64,000 bases of DNA from Diploptera punctata (GCA_030220185.1 JASPKZ010010272.1:5009501-5073500); one strand, 5' to 3'. Shown: positions 54,301 through 58,079, numbered from the stretch's first letter. Program-made: numbers and translations. Notes: generated by a model from the letters alone, not told the origin.

Positions 54301-54705
54301 TTACATATTTAAAAAAACACAAAATATCTCTCCTAAAATCTGTGGTAAATAAAAAAATAACTAATAATTTCCCAATTTTAACTTTGAAAAAAATAACTGT
54401 TACATTATAATAATAATAATCAATATGAATTATATTTATGGTGTAACTAATATTAGAAACATCGAGAAGAAGATAGAGACAGAGATAGTGCACAATTGTG
54501 CAATACCACAATGACTTCTAATTGGAGGCAATCCATAAACTTAGTCGTATGACAAGGGGTAAAGTGTGACAGTATGCTTCCTATACTTGAAAATTCATAC
54601 TTACTGCAATGTATCTTCACCATCTGTAAATTCATCATCATCATGGAAGCCATAATTCTCAATGAATTGTGGGGACATTTGCTGGATCTGGTAATCAGAA
54701 AACAC
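24184..54705 (-). CDS. PPP6R3: Protein phosphatase 6 regulatory subunit (SAPS family), C-terminal part
   Basis: Seven minus-strand exons with GT/AG borders join in one frame (101+186+107+282+127+84+160 = 1047 nt, 348 residues plus stop). In order: the post-SAPS motif SDYQIQQMSPQFIENYGF with HDDEF; an EEDIWDD acidic motif; a Ser/Glu-rich stretch (SSSDEEE); DPWG; GGWANFESAGFADFEANF; a polar tail ending PSM. DYQ.QQM...F...FGF.D.EF, EEDIW, DPWG and WANF are hallmarks of vertebrate PPP6R1-3 and insect homologues, which scaffold the PP6 catalytic subunit through the N-terminal SAPS repeats. Those exons are not in the window or were not found above 54705. All six introns are large (2.1-8.5 kb) and stuffed with mobile elements. 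The tail is probably disordered and regulatory. Confidence 0.9.
24530..24645 (-). repeat. Truncated tRNA-like unit
   Basis: AAATTATATTTGAAGAGAAA box, then the antisense T-arm (GGGGCTTGAATCCAGGACC). It jumps within the body to the upstream part of the unit (TTTGCAAGATAGAAGCAAAG). Confidence 0.6.
24640..25110 (+). pseudogene. Penelope-like reverse transcriptase, thumb and connector
   Basis: The frame gives FNIYRKDTHTDNYI, then FNHIVHKHGIFNSLIYRLLNVPL.EEDF: the PLE palm-to-thumb segment (F.IYRK.THTD.YI..S.H...HK...F..L..R....PL). Then come a degenerate K-rich connector and FKKFNITLAPINKFS before the copy stops at about 25110, short of the GIY-YIG domain. One in-frame stop and a frameshift are present. 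It is the only reverse-transcriptase part of a PLE seen here. Confidence 0.85.
25115..25350 (+). mobile_element. Solo tRNA-like unit
   Basis: From GCAAAGATAGAAGC through AAGAGAAAAATTTGC, body 25213-25285 (GCCTCGATAGCTCAGTTGG), CGAAAATTTTTCTCTTC, to the family's 3' end AATAATAAAATCGTCAAT. It is 5'-truncated and lies in the last PPP6R intron. Confidence 0.8.
25367..26335 (+). pseudogene. Non-LTR retrotransposon fragment: endonuclease end and RT start
   Basis: 25380-25600 encodes HRYTWEQYTKGLRSITDYV and DVRVNRGPECGTDHYML, the C-terminal half of an APE-type endonuclease (catalytic GTDH). After a frameshift, 25811-26330 encodes KKNAYKKYLSSKKDEDYQ, then EEEVRNVLRTAKNGKAAGPG and ITMELIKYGG, the first reverse-transcriptase motif of RTE-like elements. 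Both ends are missing. The right end is fused directly to a PLE tail at about 26336. Confidence 0.85.
26336..26512 (+). mobile_element. PLE 3' tail fused to the LINE fragment
   Basis: Contains a hammerhead (26374-26416), AGTATGAGGTGAGTC, then AACCTCATAGTGTTATTTCC and CTACCTACATAACTTAA as 3' end. Only 10 nt separate it from the donor of PPP6R exon 26522-26605. Confidence 0.8.
26374..26416 (+). ncRNA. Degenerate hammerhead ribozyme
   Basis: GCA, core TTGAGAA (C3 and G8 lost), stem II GTCAC/GTGAC, GAA (26402-26404), palindromic ATCTAGAT (405-412), A17, TGC closing stem I. The core changes suggest loss of activity. Confidence 0.6.
26522..26605 (-). CDS. PPP6R3: PPP6R exon, penultimate
   Basis: Acceptor TTTCAG (26611-26606), donor AG|GTATGT. 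Encodes SPDLGSDDNANPNASLGEQ followed by HQQQLIDNY. 84 nt, phases 2 to 2. Lower confidence than the longer exons, but phase fits on both sides. Confidence 0.8.
27068..27445. mobile_element. Palindromic PLE 3' element with coding remnant
   Basis: Outer arms AATAAGAATTAAATGAATTGTGATTTCTT / AAGAAATCACGATTCATTTTATTC. The right arm holds a PLE ORF end (MSFEIPDKLSLITKFLK). Hammerheads: 27134-27180 (-) and 27350-27402 (+), with stem III ACTGCAGT and stem I ACAG/CTGT but a GAT instead of GAA. The 3' box AACCTCATAATGTTA is at 27433-27447. Confidence 0.75.
27640..28110 (+). mobile_element. Penelope-like element 3' part, GIY-YIG open frame
   Basis: The longest uninterrupted PLE endonuclease piece: KKSGIYQINCNDCSKVYIGKTKRNLETRTKEHF through AAHSLLEYHKIEKEAKLLKQ, WEKIFIQKNKYRSMNFDIP, to TAA at 28057. 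GIY and YIG motifs are 11 residues apart, with the N.CxxC of PLE endonucleases, the R of the T/K-R helix, and the C-terminal W.K..I.K......MNF segment. Upstream reverse transcriptase is absent. The hammerhead at 28041-28083 overlaps the end of the ORF, and TATGAGGTGAGTC follows at 28099. Confidence 0.9.
28041..28083 (+). ncRNA. Hammerhead ribozyme overlapping a GIY-YIG stop codon
   Basis: TGA, CTGAAGA (28044-28050), long irregular stem II, GAA (068-070), stem III ACC-GTC-GGT (071-079), A17, TCA closing stem I. Here stem III has a true 3-nt loop rather than a full palindrome. Confidence 0.65.
28521..28802. mobile_element. Palindromic PLE-tail element
   Basis: Arms AAATTAAAATGTTTCATACCTCTTCTCATAACCAATCTTCTAAG / complement ending GAGAGGAATGAAACATTTT. 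Both arms carry the PLE ORF end (PTEGRRSSSSDQHNISRQ-like) and hammerhead remnants at 28566-28605 (-) and 28721-28762 (+, AGTA..TACT stem I but core TTGAAGC). The loop is only CCCTCTGTTGGTGGATCGAGGG. Confidence 0.8.
28988..29632. mobile_element. Harbinger-type MITE interrupted by a tRNA-like element
   Basis: Ends CTGGTATTTAAGAACC and GATTCTTGAATACCGGCC match the intact relative at 59041-59263. The interior is collinear with that copy in reverse orientation, except for the 29102-29497 insertion. Confidence 0.8.
29102..29485 (+). mobile_element. tRNA-like element, 12-bp TSD
   Basis: TSD AATAAATATCTT at 29090-29101 and 29486-29497; the uninterrupted sequence exists in the MITE at 59041. It starts with a short inverted stub (TATTTGAAGAGAAAC), then one complete unit with body 29346-29418, and ends with the direct repeat of TCTCTTCAAATATAATTTAT..AAAAACATC that also opens it. 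So the insert is 1.2 tandem units. Confidence 0.9.
29645..29840 (+). pseudogene. Mariner transposase fragment
   Basis: KVMLNIWWNFQGVVHWEFIPK matches the segment between the first and second catalytic Asp of mariner transposases (KVM..IWWD..G..H.E..P). Later residues are frameshifted. No inverted repeats were found. Confidence 0.6.
29953..30144 (+). other. Small open frame, unknown
   Basis: 63 codons, MSDLEDFDHVFGICGEEEFD then an RIQLEEQENWRNI..CRRRY segment rich in Glu and Arg. The opening acidic D.F..IF-like block is reminiscent of transposon-encoded N-termini, but I do not recognise the family. It is surrounded by MITE and mariner pieces. Confidence 0.25.
30298..30359 (+). mobile_element. 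Minimal 62-bp tRNA-element 3' end, 13-bp TSD
   Basis: TSD AGAGAGTAATGTA at 30285-30297 and 30360-30372. The insert is only AATTTATCTTTCATTGAGAA plus ATGTTAAATTAATAATAAAA and ACATC, i.e. the family's 3' terminus without the tRNA body. Confidence 0.85.
30371..32065 (+). pseudogene. Old mariner relic hosting the DD41D element
   Basis: Left part: VDLYSQQLERVNE and YSPDLVPSYYHLF (third catalytic Asp replaced by Tyr, about 30540-30590). After the insertion at 30614-31910 the right part reads FENIEDVEVDINKF and HWYHPGIINLAERW, the C-terminal mariner segment, to a stop near 32060. Confidence 0.75.
30614..31910 (-). mobile_element. Tc1/mariner element of DD41D type, 1.3 kb
   Basis: Flanked by TA (30612-30613, 31911-31912), with inverted repeats CGGAGGGTTGTTTC.(G/A)ATCTCTGA. 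The minus-strand transposase begins at 31775 with MPKQIDPFWEGYITALSDAN and an HTH. Later blocks are KINSQYYQEEV, WVHQDKASSHT (second Asp) and SPDASPMDFCAFG (third Asp). Forty-one residues separate the two Asp residues, so it belongs to the DD41D group of the superfamily rather than DD34D. Frames shift at least twice (near 31560 and 31040), so it is not functional. Confidence 0.85.
32263..32389 (-). CDS. PPP6R3: PPP6R exon
   Basis: Acceptor TTTTCAG|GA, donor AAAAG|GTATCT. Encodes TTMIAIPDTANMAEKGPAGR and LLEQDSKLTSDRVTQTLVPE. Phase fits the exons on either side. Confidence 0.85.
32472..35532 (-). mobile_element. Mariner (DD34D-like) with a LINE inserted in its gene
   Basis: Bounded by TA and inverted repeats (GTGATCAATAAGTTTC.GGAATG). 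The transposase reads from about 35358 (EEQRTCIKFCFKLGKTATET) across the insertion at TYQM|LRTAYGEE. It continues through the HTH (GRPTSS, DRRITIRELSDALALS), TGDETWIYGYDPET (first Asp), WFLHHDNAPAH (second Asp) and, after a frameshift near 32770, SPDLAPADFFLFPRLK (third Asp) and a WQKRWDKCI C-terminus ending near 32535. Apart from that frameshift and an A-run slip near 32990 it is well preserved. It inserted at a TA inside the tRNA-like unit. Confidence 0.9.
33531..35242 (+). mobile_element. Non-LTR retrotransposon (RT-RNase H) with 14-bp TSD
   Basis: TSD AACATTTGATATGT at 33517-33530 and 35243-35256. It is 5'-truncated just before the palm motif LLFADDVVIW (33590) and carries the RT thumb (AKYLGITLDTKLTWKKHME, KPVLQYCEE). 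After a frameshift at about 34035 there is a complete RNase H domain: FTDGSS (34456), FDGEILAIF, LCDSKAAI, IPAHCGVTGNEIADFLAKKG, i.e. the four acidic residues D-E-D-D. A second frameshift at 35098 leads into CPFC..HLLRC, a C-terminal zinc knuckle. The tail is (AACC)n at 35229-35242. The domain order fits RNase H-bearing clades (I/LOA/Outcast type). Confidence 0.9.
36405..36890. mobile_element. Two further tRNA-like units in inverted arrangement
   Basis: 36405-36650 holds a minus-strand unit with a diverged body (about 36427-36497, ending GAGCTATCGGAGC). CATTTCATACATCTCAATGA (about 36654-36673) is inverted at 36722-36745. 36758-36890 holds an antisense tRNA half stopping at the anticodon loop (GGCTTTCCGGGCC) and jumping to TGTTTCTCTTCAAATATA in sense: another tRNA-half palindrome. 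Confidence 0.7.
36900..38690. other. Intron sequence without genes; includes uninterrupted repeat copy
   Basis: 37129-37660 is the empty-site relative of 21998-23377. GAATAAAATTAAGCTGTTTA stands intact at 37219-37238. Nothing else recognisable was found. Confidence 0.6.
38700..38960 (+). pseudogene. Non-LTR retrotransposon C-terminal fragment
   Basis: GHVARMGK-like start, then WKLLVGKPEGNRPVGRPRMK and WENNINHDLRE, then an NDW...L..DRDVW.A.V.AAMNL segment. Same family as 2763-2965 and 55400-55680. Confidence 0.75.
39230..39520. mobile_element. Dispersed SINE-like repeat, copy 2
   Basis: Blocks GGAGGCCCTTGGGATAG, TTTCTAGAAAATC, GGTACTCATTT.AA.TTA.GAGCTGA and an antisense B-box (CATTGAGACTCAAACCCATG), in the same order as 12592-12900. 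Confidence 0.65.
39578..39965. mobile_element. Nested palindrome: tRNA-like outside, PLE tail inside
   Basis: Outer arms AATCAAATGGTAAAGAGAAAAATT / AATTTTTCTCTTTACCATTTGATT. Inside, ATTATTTTTGGTCTGGACATCTTACCTCAA is inverted at 39757-39793. It holds a hammerhead (39710-39752, -) and an antisense tRNA-like body (39807-39878, CTGAACCGGGAATCGAACCCC). A half-body in sense (39903-39932) follows. Confidence 0.75.
39710..39752 (-). ncRNA. Hammerhead ribozyme
   Basis: On the minus strand: CTGACGA (39747-39741), T, AAAAC/GTTTT stem II, GAA, ACATGT (39720-39715), C17. The bases of stem II differ completely from other copies yet pair. Confidence 0.75.
40501..40782 (-). CDS. PPP6R3: PPP6R exon with DPWG and WANF motifs
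   Basis: Acceptor TTTACAG (40789-40783), donor GAAG|GTAATT. Encodes WATADVPSEAAVAPVAVDAS, DPWGNTNEP, GGWANFESAGFADFEANF and a Ser/Thr-rich end. Best host-coding evidence in the window: 94 clean codons with family motifs. A palindromic element starts 31 nt upstream of the acceptor dinucleotide. Confidence 0.93.
40864..40902 (-). ncRNA. Hammerhead ribozyme, canonical core
   Basis: On the minus strand: CTA, CTGATGA (40899-40893), T, GGAG / CTCC, GAA (878-876), ACTGCAGT (875-868), C17 (867), TAG. Every core base matches the consensus, including C at the cleavage site; the best candidate for activity. Confidence 0.85.
41090..41128 (+). ncRNA. Hammerhead ribozyme, right arm, G12 changed
   Basis: CTA, CTGATGA (41093-41099), T, GGAG/CTCC, AAA in place of GAA, ACTGCAGT, C17 (41125), TAG. 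The G12A change should reduce cleavage. Confidence 0.75.
41245..41515 (+). mobile_element. 5'-truncated PLE tail with hammerhead
   Basis: Starts in the ORF end (IHIQKNKGKLMNFEIPANF), then the hammerhead 41391-41434, ATATGAGGAGAGGTAAG and terminal ATACCTCGTAATGTGAATTCC. Not palindromic, so straight insertions of the same tail also occur. Confidence 0.8.
41391..41434 (+). ncRNA. Hammerhead ribozyme with compensated stem I
   Basis: AGTT, CTGAGGA (41395-41401), T, GAGA...GTCTC, GAA (419-421), ATCGCGAT (422-429), C17 (430), AACT. Stem I AGTT/AACT replaces AGTA/TACT of the 42712 copy: a compensatory pair. Confidence 0.8.
41567..42005. repeat. Unknown interspersed repeat between TA runs
   Basis: Ends TTTTCACGAAGATCGGTTTA ACGGTTTAGAAGTCTATAAAG AACGTAGAGAC plus (AT)n, the look of a retroelement 3' end with microsatellite tail. 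No coding remnant recognised. Confidence 0.4.
42226..42296 (+). repeat. tRNA-like body, GCCTGGTGGTGTAATGG family
   Basis: A-box TGGTGTAATGGATAACACG, B-box GGGTTCGAATCC. Preceded by ATAAGAAGGATAAGTG and followed by CATTTATTTTTCTTAT, the enclosing inverted repeat. A (TA)n(CA)n run follows. Confidence 0.65.
42414..42520 (-). CDS. PPP6R3: PPP6R exon, acidic Ser/Glu stretch
   Basis: Acceptor TTTTTTAAAG|A, donor GATG|GTAAGT. Encodes VWQGEDDGGNSSSDEEERAG and PEGREEVHMEVDSTD, comparable to the SSSDSEEE region of vertebrate PPP6R proteins. Phase fits. Confidence 0.88.
42712..42756 (-). ncRNA. Hammerhead ribozyme, AGTA/TACT stem I
   Basis: On the minus strand: AGTA, CTGAAGA (42752-42746), T, GAGACC/GGTCTC stem II with loop GTTAT, GAA (727-725), ATCGCGAT (724-717), C17 (716), TACT. 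All elements intact. Confidence 0.85.
43467..43510 (+). ncRNA. Hammerhead ribozyme, right arm, decayed
   Basis: AGTA, CTGAAGA, T, GAGACC..GGTCT, AAA, TCGCTATC, TACT. G12 and stem III have mutated relative to the left arm. Confidence 0.65.
43560..43890 (-). repeat. Diverged tRNA-like units
   Basis: Antisense body about 43567-43641 (CTGGAGTCAAACTCCAG..GTGTAACTG). A second start GTTTTATTTTAGAAAGAAAAATTA at 43836, with an antisense T-arm at 43869. Confidence 0.5.
44551..44591 (-). ncRNA. Hammerhead ribozyme, left arm
   Basis: On the minus strand: CTGATGA, T, GGGGC / GCTCT stem II, GAA, ACATATGT stem III, T17, then C. Core matches the consensus. Confidence 0.7.
44612..44653 (+). ncRNA. Hammerhead ribozyme, right arm
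   Basis: TCG, CTGACGA (44615-44621), T, GGGGC (623-627), GCTCT (634-638), GAA (639-641), ACATATGT (642-649), T17, CGA. Stem I TCG/CGA pairs. Confidence 0.78.
44872..48868. mobile_element. 4-kb inverted tandem array of 304-bp tRNA-like units, 13-bp TSD
   Basis: TSD ATCAAAAATTTTG at 44859-44871 and 48869-48881. Nine minus-strand units come first: bodies at about 44940 (scrambled), 45263 (damaged), 45573-45645, 45879-45951, 46183-46255, 46487-46559, 46790-46864 (2-nt insertion), 47097-47168 (1-nt deletion) and 47400-47472. A switch near 47611 inside the T-arm leads to a half body and four plus-strand units (47865-47937, 48169-48241, 48473-48545, 48777-48849). Period is 304 bp (one 306). Bodies read GCCTTGGTAGCTCAGTTGG..GGGTTCGAGTCCC..TCTGGGC with loop CCGGAAA. 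Identity between units is near 99 percent, so the array is recent or homogenised. Confidence 0.92.
48882..49130 (+). mobile_element. PLE with N-terminal ORF remnant between inverted tails, 13-bp TSD
   Basis: TSD AATCAAAAATTTT at 48868-48880 and 49131-49143. Inverted tails TATTTCACTCACCTCATAC and TAAGGTGAGTAAAATAAAA surround FNEHFSKTKIEIKRYLK and NKRAADIKFINKCLEKN. The latter resembles the AD..F...C...G..P pattern before the PLE reverse transcriptase. It ends CCTCATAGTGTTATTTCC. Confidence 0.75.
49164..49236 (+). repeat. tRNA-like body
   Basis: AAGCCTGGATAGCATAAAGG head, weak B-box (TTGGTTCCAATTTC), followed by GAAAATTTTCCTCTTC. Diverged member of the enclosed tRNA-like class. Confidence 0.5.
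49474..50778 (+). mobile_element. Mariner relic (DD34D type) with inverted repeats
   Basis: Inverted repeats ATACTGAAAGTTGTGAGCAA / TTGCTCATGACTTTCAGTAT. Reading frames broken by many stops: VSFRQRAVIEFFVKEEQSAV..LQSAYGD (N-terminal HTH, 49630), GRPHSASTDHNKKRVD, a GW/FHRYEPET..SMEWHQ first-Asp region (near 50060, Asp retained as DE-S), LQHNNTRPHTARATVEK (second Asp changed to Asn, near 50340), PPYSPGELAPSDYHP (50440). Not functional. Confidence 0.85.
51000..51185 (-). CDS. PPP6R3: PPP6R exon with EEDIWDD motif
   Basis: Acceptor TTACAG|T, donor ACAAG|GTAATT. Encodes HASVDRLTSMTFSLSEEELG, then a Cys-containing helix and LNDGEEDIWDDREQELTFQT. It aligns with the FDRI......E..C...I..FDD...EDIWED segment of vertebrate PPP6R proteins. 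Phases 2 to 2. Confidence 0.92.
51376..51487. repeat. tRNA-half palindrome
   Basis: AATTTAAGAAAGGAAAATTAATGC plus CTTGAACC faces GGTTCAAGC...GTTAATTTTTCTCTCTTAAATT. Only the T-arm and 3' flank are inverted. Confidence 0.7.
51524..51770. mobile_element. MITE with ATCGTCGCTTAAGAAAC TIR, short copy
   Basis: About 33-bp inverted repeats. The interior is collinear (in inverse orientation) with both ends of the 6625-7342 copy: AAACTGTTTATTTTTCCCCTTAG-type and ACCTATGCATTGAAACCAT blocks. Confidence 0.8.
52195..52320 (-). repeat. tRNA-like unit
   Basis: ATATTTGAAGTGAAAAATTATGC, antisense body about 52222-52296 (GGGGTTTGAACCCAGTACC..TACCACTGAGCTACC), ACGCAAATTTTTCTC. Diverged, single unit. Confidence 0.6.
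52515..52680. repeat. Decayed PLE-tail palindrome
   Basis: AACATTATGAGGTTTTATTAATAAGAATTC..AATTCTTATT, then ACTATGAGGTAAGATG and GAACCTCATAATGTTATTTCC. Boxes are recognisable; no hammerhead seen. Confidence 0.6.
52845..53093. mobile_element. Palindromic PLE-tail element
   Basis: Arms TTTAATAACTAATAAATAGTGAG..ATGAAATCTCACCTCATAACTCCATGATC / complement. A hammerhead in the left arm (52911-52958, -): CTGAAGA, T, GAGG..CCTC, GAA, ACTGCAGT, T17, CTGTG. The right arm is truncated at GCCTCTTGAAACTGCAG. Confidence 0.75.
53185..53328. mobile_element. tRNA-half palindromic element, 15-bp TSD
   Basis: TSD AATATTTTGATGTTT at 53170-53184 and 53329-53343. Left: inverted family 3' end (TTATTATTAATTTCATTCATC), then antisense T-arm. 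Switch at about 53268 to sense from the variable loop (AAGGGTCCCGGGTTC) to TTTTTCTCTTCAAATAT. The tRNA 5' half is missing on both sides. Confidence 0.85.
53868..53912 (-). ncRNA. Hammerhead ribozyme, left arm
   Basis: On the minus strand: ATA, CTGAGGA, T, GGAAC / GTTCC stem II, AAA, ACTAGT, T17, TAT. G12 is A in both arms of this element. Confidence 0.65.
54148..54192 (+). ncRNA. Hammerhead ribozyme, right arm
   Basis: ATA, CTGAGGA (54151-54157), T, GGAAC (159-163), GTTCC (173-177), AAA, ACTAGT, T, TAT. Confidence 0.65.
54605..54705 (-). CDS. PPP6R3: PPP6R exon with DYQxQQM motif (most upstream exon found)
   Basis: Acceptor TTTATAG|GTG, donor TTGCA|GTAAGT. Encodes VFSDYQIQQMSPQFIENYGF and HDDEFTDGEDTL. 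SDYQ.QQM...FI..FGF.D.EF lies directly after the SAPS domain in PPP6R proteins. Starts in phase 0. Confidence 0.93.
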
Positions 54706-54868
54706 CTATAAATAAAATTATTTTAAATAATATTCTTTTATCTTAATACACTATTCAAGAAAAGCATTTTGAATCAGTTAAAATCACAGGTGTCTTTTTT
54801 AAATATGATACTCATATTAACATCAACACAAATTTATTGCTGCTGTAGAGAAAATATTACAAGTATTT

Positions 54869-55310
54869 CACAGGGAAAAAACACTATGAGGTTTAATTTA
54901 AGAATTAAATTAATGTTTTATTACCTCACTTCATATCCTTTTTCTTCTAAAGTGCAGTTTCGGAGCTGATCTCCATCATCAGTAGCCTCTGGTCGACCGG
55001 TGTTATGTCGTTTCTTGGCGGTTTTCTTCTTCCTTCTATTGGTGGACAGATGAACCTCTGGATCAGGTCAAAATTTGCAGGAGTTTCAAAATTCCAAAGA
55101 AACAAGGAAGATAAAATCATGAATTTCGAAACTCCCGCAAATTTTGACCTGATCCAGAGGTTCATCTGTCCACCGATAGAAGGAAGAAGAAAACTGCCAA
55201 AAACGAAGTAACACCGGTCGACCAGAGGCTACTGATGATAGAGATAAGCCCCGAAACGGCAGTCTAGAAGAAAAAGGATATGAGGTAATAAAAACATTAA
55301 TTTAATTCTT
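54869..55310 (-). mobile_element. Palindromic PLE-tail element, 16-bp TSD
   Basis: TSD AATATTACAAGTATTT at 54853-54868 and 55311-55326. Left end CACAGGGAAAAAACACTATG then AGGTTTAATTTAAG; arms with ORF end (FETPANFDLIQRFICPPIEG). Hammerheads at 54946-54985 (-; CTGATGA core, stem III spoiled) and 55229-55267 (+; CTGATGA, GAA, ACGGCAGT, C17, TAG). Confidence 0.92.
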
Positions 55311-55339
55311 AATATTACAAGTATTTAAGAATAAAATTC

Positions 55340-55685
55340 TTAGGAAATTTTTGGATCAAAGAGAACAGACAAGAGAATGGAGAAGATCATATAACAGTGA
55401 GCTACACGATCTTCATGGGAAACCAGATGTATTAGGAACAGTTAAGGCTCATAGAATGTGATGAGCACATGTGGCACTAATGAGGAATGAAAGGGCCATG
55501 GAAATTTCTTCAAGGAAAACCAGAGAGAAAGCACTCAATAAGAAGGCCAAGAATGAGACAGAACAATAACATTATCCATTTTTAATGCAGGTGAATTATA
55601 TAGGGGATGATTGGAAAACATTGGCTTAGGATAGGGATGTCTGCATGACGAACATTTGGGTTCAATAGTACCCGTGAGTTAGTAA
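55340..55685 (+). pseudogene. Non-LTR retrotransposon C-terminal fragment
   Basis: REWRRSYNSELHDLHGKP, then a W/M-EISSRKTRE..S.RRPRMR segment and GDDWKT. Third copy of the WKLLVGKPEG family; strongly decayed. Confidence 0.6.
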
Positions 55686-55838
55686 GTAACTCTTACAAGC
55701 CTAGAATCATTTTTGTCTTCTAATTTCAGACATTGATAGACCAAAATTTCTGTGACAATATGGAGTTCTAGAACTTGTAATAATTTAGGGAGAGGGAAAC
55801 TGTTTAAAAATAAGTCACTGCAAAGGAGGATGGATATA

Positions 55839-56988
55839 CAGTAAAATTTATTTAATCCAGAACGTGAATAATGTGGAAAGCTGTCCGATGTGAACAAATT
55901 TATTGGTCCCGGCACAATAATACTAAATTTATATGTATTTATTTCGTATAAAACAGAATCTGTCTAATGTGGAAACGGGATATTTCTACACAATTCATGA
56001 AAAATGTTTATAAGGCAGAGAAATAGAGAGAGAAATGCATTAGTTTCCACTTCATTGGATTCTCGTTGGGCAAAAAAAACAATAAGTAATGATTCCTGCC
56101 GTAGGATGAAGTAGAGTTTCTACCTGTATCTGGAATTTTCTTTCGACCTCACTGCACACCCGTTTTGTCAAACAAATAACCAGTGCACTATAAAATCTTA
56201 AATAAGTTCTGAGACCGATTGTGTACGTATCTTTTACAGATGTTCTGAATTTACGGAATAAAGATGGCTAAATCGTATGTATCATTGTCATTAAACAAAA
56301 AAGTGAAAGTGACTGAAAATAAATAAAAACAAACTCTCAGTACGAGAATTTATGACTAAATTTAAATGTGGGAAAACCCAAGTTTATGAGATTTTAAAAC
56401 ACAAAGAAAAAATAATTAATGGAATAGATGTAAGGAAATGAAGAAATCACTAAGTAGTGTGGGAGTGCTTTACAAATTCACGATCAAAAATCTCTAAATT
56501 TCCGGACCGATGCTCCAAAGTCAAGCTCTAGCTGTTGCTATATCCTTAGGGAATAATGATTTCAAATCATCTTCAGGTTGGCTAAAGACGACACAATGTA
56601 GTGTGGAATGAAATTTGCAGGGAATCAAAGGATGCAGACGAGAATAGTTAGTGAGTGTTAACCAAAACTGCATATTATCGCCTCACTATAATGGTTGTTC
56701 GTTTATATAAAAGCAGGTGCTGCGCGACAATGCTTGACAATGATTAACATGCAGAGTTATTATAGTGGTGGTAGTCGGCATCTTTATATTTAATTATATA
56801 CTCGAAAATACTATACTTCACTTTCCAAGGGCAGCGGAACTACAATTAATTCAAGATACATAAAAAGACAAACAGTACTCTATAATCTAAGATTGATTAA
56901 AAATGTTTTTATAATGCGGAATGTTGTCTAATGTGGAAAAAAAAAAAAAATTGGTCCCATGCAATTTCGCTTTGAACAAGTTTTACTG
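55839..56988 (+). mobile_element. pogo/Tigger-like relic retaining only the DNA-binding region
   Basis: Flanked by TA (55837-55838, 56989-56990), starts CAGTAAAATTT and ends complementary ..TTTTACTG, with TTGGTCCC near both ends. Internal frame: LSLNKKVKV, LSVREFMTKFKCGKTQVYEI, then SGPMLQSQALAVAISLGNND and FKSSSGWL, the psq and CENP-B-type helix-turn-helix pair of pogo transposases. The DDE domain is absent at this length (1150 bp). Confidence 0.8.
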
Positions 56989-57231
56989 TATTTTAATAGT
57001 AACTTATGCATTTTAAAATGTGATGTAGTGATTTCAAGTATATTTTCAAAAATAAAAGCACTTTAGAGTATCAATCTAATTCTAGCATCAATTAACATTA
57101 TAGTTTTCATGGTGGAAGAAAAACTTCTAACTTTTCCATAAAGTTTCCTTTTAAGATTCTTCTAACCGTTTCTATTCAGTTTGTTCTAATAGAAACTTAA
57201 TTCTCACTTGCTTTTCTGCTGCCACGGCCAG

Positions 57232-57427
57232 AGAATTGAACACTGAGTTGCAATCAGCCCTAAATCTTTGGTTGTCACCAACTGACATTCTGTCTACAAG
57301 GCCGTGTGAGAAGAGAATAATTGATTCAGACACTAAACATTTTTTAAAATTTTTAATAAATAATGAAATTGGAAAGAGAAATAGTGATTTGTCACTGGAA
57401 GATGCTGTTGTAATCCTGCAGATATAT
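57232..57427 (+). CDS. Possible exon of an unidentified plus-strand gene
   Basis: Pyrimidine-rich tract then GGCCAG|A and a strong donor TAT|GTAAGT bound 196 nt, open in one frame. The product contains ELNTELQSALNLWLSPTDIL, then a DTKHFLKFLINNEI segment and SLEDAVVILQIY: helical, protein-like, no transposon motif. I do not recognise it and found no partner exons. It lies antisense to the PPP6R locus, upstream of its DYQ exon. Confidence 0.35.
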
Positions 57428-57439
57428 GTAAGTTAAATA

Positions 57440-58050
57440 GTTACATTACGTTATTTGATACTATGTGCACCACTCAAAACATCTGAAGTCATTTCTTTCT
57501 TTTAATGGCAAGTGTAAAACTCCATAACTATTTTTAATAAAAACCTTAGTTTTTTTTCAGATATGAATATTGCAACAATGGCAGGAGAAAGCTATATGTA
57601 AATGCTTTATTTCTTAACAGGAGAAAATTCACAAAAATAATGGAGGATAGGAAGTAAATAGTTTTGTTGTGCATTTATTTTCCAACTCTTCAGAAGTTTC
57701 AACTAACTTTTGTATTATTTGAAGGATTTTATAGCATAAACAAGTGACATTATACAATTTAAATGCTAGAAATTTAAGCAGGCTAAAAGCACACAACAAA
57801 AAGCCTATGAAAATATTGTAAGCAAATAAGTGTCTACATGTTAAATTATTAGTATTCCCTTTGCAATAATCAGCTAACCATTCCTTACTCAGTGGAGAGG
57901 GTATACTGAAATATTATTTTACTATGGTATTGTGAAACTAATTAAGGATGCTTGGAAATTCAGAGGAGCCAGTTGCTAAACCAAGGGTTATTTACCACAT
58001 AAGTATCTCCAATACTGCACCATATGTCCATTATGTGAAGAATAATAATA
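57440..58050. other. No feature seen
   Basis: AT-rich unique-looking sequence without repeat boxes or coding signal. Confidence 0.4.
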
Positions 58051-58079
58051 ATAAACCCTAGCCAAGACCTCAACGGCAG

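Noticed and set aside
57232..57427. A SAPS-domain exon of PPP6R
   Set aside because: It is on the opposite strand and the peptide does not resemble SAPS repeats.
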